Origin: Selaginella moellendorffii
Taxonomy: Eukaryota > Streptophyta > Lycopodiopsida > Selaginellales > Selaginellaceae
Assembly: GCF_000143415.4 (NCBI RefSeq)
Contig: NW_003314289.1
Coordinates: forward strand, 846,035 to 910,034
Reading direction: 5' to 3'
DNA length: 64,000 nucleotides
Below, in pieces: positions 56,899-64,000 of the stretch. Position 1 is the stretch's first letter. Every line of letters begins with the position of its first letter. A program made the translations under genes and the position numbers. The notes beneath the pieces were generated by a model, which had not been told where the DNA came from, did no database searches, and saw only the letters and a program-made list of their open reading frames with translations.

Positions 56899-59259
56899 TT
56901 ATGCTTGCGCTCTGCCAAATGGAGTGACCATCTATAGATATACAAATAATGGATTAAAACCTTGGCAAGATAAAAGAGGCAGAATGGAAAGCAAATAAAA
57001 GATGGAAGAAAAAGAAAAAAGAGGCAAGATCGTAGAATGGAAAGCCAAAATAATAGAAATGGAAAGAATGGAAAGAAGAGAAACTAGGCAACTTACCATG
57101 AGTGTGTTCATTGGACCTTTGAGAGCATTCTCATTCACAGTGATACCATCCAAGTATTGCTGCAGTGCAGTTTGGAGCCTCATGTTCTCAGCCAAGACCC
57201 GCTTCTTTTCCAAGTCTAGTGTCATTTTATCCAGGAGAACCTTTGACAAGAAGCAAACAAAAACTGAGAGCTTGCATCACAGTGGAGAGATTTACCTTGT
57301 TGTATCGCTTTTGAAACCGAGAGAGGTAGTTCCACTCCTCGACTTCGACCCCGGAGCTATCAGTTGCATACGCGGCCACCCGGTAAGTTTCGGCTGCTTT
57401 CTTCTGTGTATCGTGGAACTTCAAAACCCGTGGCTTGTCTGCAATAGTGACGCTTTTCTTCTTTGTTGCCTCGACGCTGCTGCTATCAGGTAGAACGGCG
57501 GCCGTTTCTGTATGCCAACGGGTGTGAGTACGAGTTCCAATCCAATCTGACAAAGCTCACCATCCACTTCTGGCGGTCCCAGCAACGGATCGAATGGAAA
57601 GATTTTCTCCTGCTCGGTTTCCAGCTGTTGGAAAAGATGTTAAAAGCGTGAAGATCCTTTGGGAGCAGTACCTTCTTACCTTGCTGTTCACGTCTCCAAA
57701 TCTCATGATCCGCTGCGAAAGTTTGAGCAGCGACGTCAGCTCTATGCTTATGTCTTCACTGGTTTTTGATATGTCCTGCAGCAGCGCAATCGGTGATTAG
57801 TCTCCATCTTTCAGGCAAAAACTCCATACTTTTAACCTCTCGTGTTCGCAATTCCTGAATCTCAACAGCTTCTTCTTGAGGCCCTGATAGTGCCCGTTTA
57901 CGTAATCCTTCTGATCTCGAAGAGCCTTGTTGATTCCATCCCACTCTCGGCTGTGAAGTCGCATCAGTACGAAGCTAGTTCGCGATGACTCAACCACCTG
58001 TTGGTTCCAATCTTCGCTCGCCAGTAGGATATGTTGTCATGTATATACATGAGCTTTCTCATTCTTTGTTCAATCAATCTTGCCGTCACCTTGTCCTTGT
58101 CAATCATCTTCTTAAACGCCTGTGTCTTGGTCTCTGTACTCGACAAGTAGTCCTGAAAACAGCTATAATCAATCAGTTGGAATATTAGAATATCGAAAGC
58201 TCACCTGGTGCGTGTGCTCCAAACGTCTCTCTAAATCCTCAATGGCGTTCTCCAGTGAGATTTTGAGAACGTTGTATTCTTCCATATTTTTGTTCTGTAA
58301 AAACAAAAATGGACAATGAACACAGCTGAATGGCAACGACATGGAATACCCGCATTTCTTCCCGACTAGCCTCGTACTCGTGACGTAGTTCCCCTTCGTG
58401 CTCTTTAACTTGCGCTTCCATTGTGTCCATCATGTCATTTAACATCTGTATAGCAGATCAAAGTTGAAGGCTAAGAAACAGAAACTTCTGACAGTCTTAC
58501 TTGCTTTTGTTTGTCATGAACCCGCATCATCTCCGCTTTCTCGTTATTAAAATCTGAAGCAAGGATTTTCAGGCGTTCTTCAAAGTCGTCACCCATATCC
58601 TGCGGGTAAATAAACACTTAGTTAAAAAGAGAAAACTGCCAGGAAGTACTTTTGTTCGAACGTAATGTAGATCTATCAAGCCATCGAGAACTTGCAAATG
58701 CTTGCTAAAAGATGAACGATGCTGTGCTTCGGACTCTTCCAGTTCTTGAAATAGGGATGCAAGGACATTGTTCTTCCTTTCAACCTGTTGACGGTTTCGT
58801 TAGGAAAAATGCCGGAAAGAAAACCATCAACACACCTGATAGTCATGTTCTCGAGCTAGCTGAGTGACTTCCTCCCGGAGCTCTTTTGTCCTCGAAACAC
58901 GAAGGATCTTCCTCCACTGAGCGTGGATTTCGACCAAGTTTTCCTTCGTGTACCGCTCTTCTCTTTCCTGACATACATTTCAGCATCAACAGACTCGTAA
59001 ATCAATAAGCGGTACCTGGAGCTGCTTCAAACGTAATAGTTGCTCAGCTTCCTTCTTCTTCCGCGTTTCTTCAGCCTGCACAACAAATCAACAGCTGCGA
59101 AGAAAAAGCATGTCGTTTTACCTTGAGAGCCAGCTTCTGTGCTTTTAATTTCTTCTCTTCGGGAGTCAGCTTCTTCTTTCCCTTCCCTCCCTGTTGTCCA
59201 GAACCAATAATCTTTAGGACTTGAGAGCTCACAAGCTAGATTACCTTCTTTTTCGCCAT
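56899..59259 (-). CDS. DRC2: Dynein regulatory complex subunit 2 (CCDC65/FAP250)
   Basis: Fifteen exons leftward: 59259-59245, 59190-59122, 59075-59016, 58967-58836, 58784-58650, 58599-58501, 58445-58350, 58294-58205, 58152-57998, 57950-57830, 57775-57680, 57624-57561, 57507-57296, 57240-57097, 56931-56899, giving 506 residues. It begins MAKKKGGKGKKKLTPEEKK, then long coiled coils, with family phrases ENLVEIHAQWRKILR, YVRTKDMGDDFEERLKIL, NEKAEMMRVHDKQKQMLNDM, WNYLSRFQKRYNKVLLD and NALKGPMNTLM. DRC2 is a core nexin-dynein link protein of motile 9+2 axonemes. The last exon (ten codons) is the least certain part. The gene should be expressed only in spermatogenous cells. Confidence 0.9.
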
Positions 59260-59438
59260 GCGTGAGAACAGAAAGCCAGTGCTTTTACCGGAAATCTCTC
59301 GCCCAATTGGGCCAACCAGGGCGTGACACGTGGCAGTAACTCACAAACAAAGAGGTCACAAGTTCACGAGAGACTTTAAAAACATTCTCTTCTCGTGCGC
59401 TATATCAACAGATGAATGTCAGCCTGAAACTGAGAGCT

Positions 59439-60320
59439 CTACCTGGGTAGAATAACATTATCTTCGAGTGCTTCTTCTTGACAAGGATCGAGCGGAGAGT
59501 TTGTGACAGCAGCTGGTGTGTACGCCATCGTGGGAAGCGTAAGCTTTCTCGGGGGATTCTTGTCTTCGAGCAAAATCAGCTGGCCTGAGAAGGAAATCAT
59601 GCGTCAGCTTGAAACGATTCCTTTTTCTTACGTACCATCATGCCTTACGGAGATCTCTCGTATTTGCTTGACAGCACCAGTGACATAGTCGTTGAAAATC
59701 CTCACCTCCATATTCCCTTCGAGGTAGACTCTACGTCTGTGCACAACGTTAGCAGCACAGCATAGAAGCTCTTCTTTTCTTACCCTTTACTGATTTGCCT
59801 CGCGATCTCTCGAAGGCGTTCCGGGTAAACAGCCACTTTGTGCCACTGGATCTGCTCGGGGTAATTCGGTGGTCTGATAAGGCCCGAGGTTCCAATGGAG
59901 AACAAAGTGAGAGCTCTCCCATCGCCGAGAATTTTTTCGAACGGACCAAACCCGACTTGTCCTACGAGCACTGCCTGGATTCAAACAAAAATCAAGCATG
60001 GCCAAAGGAAAAACGAAAAGAATGGAAAGAACTTCATGACAAGAAACTTCCCAAAAGAACGATCACTGCGACGAACCTTGTAGAGTCCAAATGTGTTGTA
60101 CGTCGCGGATCTTGAGAAGTTCTTGTCCTTCGATGCCTCGTCCTCGTTGTAGAGATTATCTTCGCTGTCGGTCTCGAACTGCGTGGAGCAAAATCCCGCA
60201 GCAGATCGCCGATGGCCTACGACGATCGACACAAATGCAGCATTGCGATCGCGATGCAGTGGCAAGCAAACCTGGAAGCAGCGCCAAGCATCGCAGCGCG
60301 CGATTGACACGCCCGCTCAT
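59439..60320 (-). CDS. SSB: Mitochondrial single-stranded DNA-binding protein
   Basis: Five exons leftward: 60320-60272, 60216-60077, 59974-59784, 59730-59636, 59584-59439, giving 206 residues. An Arg/Leu-rich presequence (MSGRVNRALRCLALLPG) is followed by the OB fold: AVLVGQVGFGPFEKILGDGR, LTLFSIGTSG, WHKVAVYPERLREIA, KGVYLEGNMEVRIFND and VKQIREISVR. This is the plant bacterial-type SSB that binds organellar ssDNA in replication and recombination. AAAACCCTAG on the plus strand at 60333-60342 gives a telo-box upstream of its start. Confidence 0.92.
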
Positions 60321-60583
60321 TCCAAAACCCCCAAAACCCTAGAAATAAAATCTTGGAAGGAAGAACACCTCTTTTGTTCTATTACATTGTATACAATGAA
60401 CTTCATCGAAACTTCTTCCTTGCAAAATCACAAGGAGAGAGAACAAGAGAATAAAAAGGATCTCTGTACTGCTGCTTGAGAACAAACCTTCTTTGTTTCT
60501 TCTATCGTGGTCAATCAAAACTGCGGCTCCTCTCGATTTTTCCCTCTGTACAAACACGAATCCAGTCGATCGATTCGCGACTT

Positions 60584-61437
60584 TCAAGCCAGGAGCCAGA
60601 AGTTCTTCTGCCATTTGGAATTGATGAGATAGCCACCGACCTTTTTGCTTTTCCTCCTCACTGCTAGTGTCAAGCACTCGGCGTTTTGTATACAGTAGTC
60701 GATTAGACCATCGCCAGTGAGCCTGAGAAATCTGGAAAGCACAGGTGTTAGCCTGTGAAACGAAGAAACGAGAAGATACTGGGCTCTTACCTCCACAAAA
60801 ATCCGAATTTTCTTTGGCCAAGAACAAGCACCGAAGCCTCGAGCTTCTTGGCTTGGCCGACAATCATCGGCCCCTTGTCTCCCTCTACAACCAGAGTTTC
60901 CACTTCAATCTGCCAGGAAAAAGAAAACTCCACGCGTTTAGAGCGACACAACTGAGGAAAAGAACTCTTTTTTCACCTCTGGCCTCCGCTCCAAGCAAAG
61001 ATCCTTGAGCGTGTTTAGAACTTGATACCCCTTTGCTTCGCCTCGAAACTTGGTCTTCCCTGCAGCGGACAATGCAATACCAGAAGGTGTGAGACAAAGA
61101 AAATGAAAGAACTTCGAACTTCATCGAAATCCATACCTTGAGAGACATAGAGGAGAGTCACCACATCCAGCTTGTGGACAATGTGCGAGAGAGCCCAAAG
61201 AAGTGCCAGTCTCGCTTCGCTCGATTGATCCACCACTACAATCACCCTCTTCACCGAAGCACCAGATTTCTCGTGAGCCGACGGTGTCCAGTCCTGGCTG
61301 TTGACGCTTCCGCAACTGCTGGTGCTAGCTCGACCACAGTTCCCTGTTATCGGATTGCTCTCGCTGGACGACCTTCGATGGCCTCGCTTGAACGACGAGT
61401 AGAGTCTTGTGAGCGCTGCTCCCGCCATGCTGGGCAA
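60584..61437 (-). CDS. Universal stress protein A-like protein
   Basis: Four exons leftward: 61437-61137, 61059-60977, 60909-60791, 60731-60584, giving 216 residues. The N-terminal 60 residues are Ser/Gly-rich and basic. The USP fold follows: VKRVIVVVDQSSEARLALLW, HKLDVVTLLYVSQ, IEVETLVVEGDKGPMIVGQA, SVLVLGQRKFGFLWRFLR and CLTLAVRR. The canonical ATP loop (GxxGxxxxxxxxxG[S/T]) is not present, as in many plant USP-like proteins. A second Met at position 4 is an alternative start. Function beyond stress association cannot be inferred. Confidence 0.85.
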
Positions 61438-62360
61438 TTCCTCCTCGCGCAGCCCTGGGAGAGAATGAAGATAATCTTCTCGTGAGTACTGAAGAACCAG
61501 AGCAGCAGCAGAGGTTTTCAGGGGCTCTGTGGCGCTAGGAGAAAAAAAGCAAAGTGACAGAAGTCCCTTTTAAGCAAGACGAGAGACCAGGAAAAAAAAA
61601 AGCGTATAAAACTAGCAGAAAGAAACGTGAGGAAGACAATCCACAACTCGGCCACTCACTTGATTTTCCCGACTAGAAAACTCACAGCGTGCGGCTAAGT
61701 CGCTCTTGGAGGACAATCACAAACCGGAAAATGAACAAAACCAGACGAGGGGACGCAAAGTTTCCTCACTGTAGCTACCACGAACAAAGGATTTCTCCCA
61801 AGTGTTCATGTAGCACACACGACGACGACGAACACGTCCTTTTCTTCACATGACGCAGCAAAATGAAGAACACAGTGGCCCACTCCAGAGAAGATAAGAG
61901 TTTTTTCTTCGCACGACCAAGACATCGCAAGAAGAAAAATCAAAAACCATCAAGAAGGCAGGAAGAAAAAAAAGAAAGAAAGAAAGAAGCGAAGGAATCA
62001 CACCAACCATAGCAATTGGGCCTCTGGCTAATGTTTTAAGTGAAAGCTTTAAGCACTGCTTCCACTGAGAAGTACAGCGCTGTTCCCTGTACAAAAGGAA
62101 TCAAAAGTCCGGCAGGGAAGAACAGGAAAAATTCTCGAGCAAGGCAGCAAACGGAGACGATGACTTTGCACCAGGGAGCGTCCTCCGTACAGAAGGATCG
62201 CCGATTTTTTTAAGGTGAAAAGAGGGATTCTTGCGTCGAATGCACGCCAGATCCGTCACATACCAGGTGAAACCAGGCAAAGCAGGCAAGGCAGGCATTG
62301 TTTAATCGCGATTCGCGACCTGTCACTAATCAGGGGCGCACAGGGATAAGAAAATCTCAC
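61438..62360. other. USP upstream region, no clear gene
   Basis: Contains A-rich and GAAA-rich tracts (61960-61990) and short minus-strand ORFs without recognisable domains. Leader exons of the USP-like gene or of the ORF at 62361-62516 may lie here. Confidence 0.35.
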
Positions 62361-62516
62361 CATCTGCTTAAATCGGTAGCTAGCGCGACGCGGACGTGTG
62401 AATTTCCCCACCGGCGCGACGCCCTGGACGTGCTCCACGCACGCCGCCGGCGCTGCCGCGGCCAGTCCGCCATCGCCATCGCCAATAATCGCTAAGAACC
62501 CTAAACATGCTTTCAC
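62361..62516 (-). CDS. Possible first exon of an unrecognised minus-strand gene
   Basis: Opens with ATG at 62516 just after CTAGGGCTCGTG and a TTAGGGTTC motif, is GC-rich with Ala-rich coding-like composition (LAAAAPAACVEHVQGVAPVG), and ends at a consensus donor, ATG|GTGAGA. No downstream exon could be identified with confidence, so it may be a leader or a dead gene. Confidence 0.3.
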
Positions 62517-62618
62517 GAGCCCTAGATTCTAGTATATGCTTTTACTTTGAATTTGAATTTTCCAGGAGGTCGGTAGACCATCACTCTTGAATCAATGCAA
62601 TCACTTCCAAGCTGATCA

Positions 62619-62715
62619 AATCGATCGATTTTAATGTTCTTGGGGTCTATGACTATGATCTGGCCAGCGCGCAATCGATCGATTTTAATGTTCTTGGGTC
62701 TATCACTATGATCTG
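62619..62715. repeat. Tandem duplication, about 52-bp period
   Basis: Two nearly identical units beginning AATCGATCGATTTTAATGTT, separated by GCCAGCGCG. It produces the repeated NIKID phrase in a minus-strand ORF that is not a gene. Confidence 0.8.
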
Positions 62716-63092
62716 ACTCGTAGCTCGCCACACCAAAAGTGTGACAATCGCATGATCGAGCTCATGAATCGCGAATTTATATGAGAGTGGCCGTGCGATA
62801 CGGAGCCAGGAGTGGCAGCATTTGATCTAGGCAGGCATCTAAGCATCGCCCATCGCTTGTTCTAAATCTCTGTTGATAGCAAGGACGCGGTACATGCTGG
62901 GGGTCATGAAATTTTTAATTAGATCTACTGTGACAAGGTCGCGCTGCTTTAATTCGATGACCGTGACACTCCAGATCCAGGAAGAACTGGTCAAGTTGAT
63001 AACATTCCCACTTCCACTATGCATTGGAAGAACAGTGAATTGATAAGAAAAGAGAAGAGATTCCTTCTCATTTTTCCTGTTGATCACATCTA
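62716..63092. other. Chitinase 3' flank
   Basis: No gene recognised. Likely holds the chitinase 3' UTR. Confidence 0.4.
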
Positions 63093-63992
63093 CTAGATGC
63101 TAGCCTTGATCGACTGGCTATACGAAGTTTGTCGGTCGAAGAACACGGACCAAAACATCACACCACCGTACTTTGGAGAGGATCTAATCCGTGGAAGAAC
63201 TTGGCTCCTCAAAACTTGGCTGGGCACAAACCCAGATCCCGCCGCCGCTGGCGCCGCCGGCAATCCCATGAAGATCTTCACATTGGGCGTCTTGGAATTC
63301 CACTCCTTCCAAGAATCCAGGAGCCTGGTGGTGCTACTGCCATCGTACTGGCAGGGAGGATTGTTGTAGAATTGTACGTAGACGTAGTCGAAGAGCCCCT
63401 GCTTGGCGATGGCGGATCCCAGGTTTGCATCTGGAAATGGGCACTGCGGAGCCGCCGAGATCAAAACCCTGCGGCTCGAGCCTCTAGAAACGTCCCGGAT
63501 CGCTTGGGCGAGCAGCGCGTACCTATCCGGGATCGCTCCATTCTCGATATCAAAGTCGATTCCATCCAAGACCGCGGATCCCAGAGGCCTGGAGCTGGAT
63601 CGACCACCCAAGAAATTGTTCCACAGGTATCTCGCCACGGATCTGGCGTCGCTGGCGGAGGAGATGGTGTAATTCCCCACCGCTCCGCCGAGCGAGAGGA
63701 GGATCTGGATGCCTTTGCTTTGGCAGGAGGCGATCTGGGAGCTCAGTGTCACGCAGCCATTCGAGGATGGGTCGCAGTGGCCGGCGAGATTGAGCTGGGG
63801 GATCTGGCCGCCACCGAAAACGTTGAGGAAGGAGAGCATGATGATCTTGTAGGTGCCATTGATGCAAGCGTTGGCGAGCGATCCTTCGTTGCCGTTTTGG
63901 CCCCAGTATATTGCGATCGATCCTGTTGCTGCTGATGCTTTTGGAGCCACTGGTGCTAGCACTGCGAGGATCACTAGGAACATAGGCAGCAT
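63093..63992 (-). CDS. Secreted class III chitinase (GH18)
   Basis: Intronless ORF of 299 residues. Residues 1-21 form a signal peptide. The GH18 barrel is complete: [55 protein letters not shown] and the catalytic DGIDFDIE with Glu150, then [12 protein letters not shown] and [13 protein letters not shown]. The Cys pattern matches hevamine-type enzymes (Cys43/Cys90, Cys73/Cys80, Cys184/Cys213 region). It should hydrolyse chitin in the apoplast, a defence role. The start is 8 bp from the window edge, so its promoter lies outside. Confidence 0.95.
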   Translation of the reverse strand: MLPMFLVILAVLAPVAPKASAATGSIAIYWGQNGNEGSLANACINGTYKIIMLSFLNVFGGGQIPQLNLAGHCDPSSNGCVTLSSQIASCQSKGIQILLSLGGAVGNYTISSASDARSVARYLWNNFLGGRSSSRPLGSAVLDGIDFDIENGAIPDRYALLAQAIRDVSRGSSRRVLISAAPQCPFPDANLGSAIAKQGLFDYVYVQFYNNPPCQYDGSSTTRLLDSWKEWNSKTPNVKIFMGLPAAPAAAGSGFVPSQVLRSQVLPRIRSSPKYGGVMFWSVFFDRQTSYSQSIKASI

Positions 63993-64000
63993 TTTGCTTT

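Noticed and set aside
62619-62715. CRISPR-like repeat
   Set aside because: Only two units, no regular spacers, eukaryotic setting; it is a simple tandem duplication.
63129-63935. 268-codon plus-strand ORF
   Set aside because: Antisense shadow of the clear GH18 chitinase.

Overview
The window reads as nuclear DNA of a seedless vascular plant, most likely a lycophyte such as Selaginella (inference). The genes are plant genes (CNX1, LHT amino-acid permeases, ABCB, class III chitinase, RWP-RK, USP, plant-type SSB). Introns are numerous and mostly 45-75 nt, and intergenic gaps are short. A DRC2 gene implies motile flagellate sperm, which lycophytes and ferns keep and flowering plants have lost.

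Layout. 1-6000: AT-rich, repeat-laden DNA holding one intact two-exon gene for a secreted cyanovirin-N homology (CVNH) lectin. 6300-24520: compact gene island with an F-box protein, a parvulin-rhodanese protein (minus) head-to-head with ribonucleotide reductase small subunit, two tandem LHT-type permeases separated by a long inverted repeat, a full ABCB transporter, a 47-aa gene candidate, and VPS39. 24520-28450: gene graveyard with a subtilase relic and a broken F-box/kelch copy carrying a MITE-like insertion, next to an intact F-box/kelch gene. 28590-38160: RlmH methyltransferase, AFG1-like ATPase, DDX55/SPB4 helicase, an intronless F-box gene and an RWP-RK factor. 38160-43060: a frameshifted, truncated DUF1350 pseudogene, a small unknown gene, and a large crinkler/RHS-like P-loop NTPase plus PD-(D/E)XK nuclease gene. 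43100-54000: second AT-rich island of decayed Copia and Gypsy pieces and another copy of the repeat family seen at the left end. 54069-63992: CNX1, DRC2, mitochondrial SSB, a USP-like gene and a class III chitinase.

The housekeeping genes do not form one pathway. They cover DNA precursors (RNR2), organelle maintenance (RlmH, AFG1, SSB, STR12), ribosome assembly (DDX55), endolysosomal tethering (VPS39), molybdenum cofactor synthesis (CNX1), sperm axoneme (DRC2) and transport (LHT pair, ABCB). The most unusual items are the CVNH gene and the crinkler-like NTPase-nuclease. Exon limits were worked out by hand from GT/GC-AG signals and reading-frame continuity; no alignment or transcript data were available.
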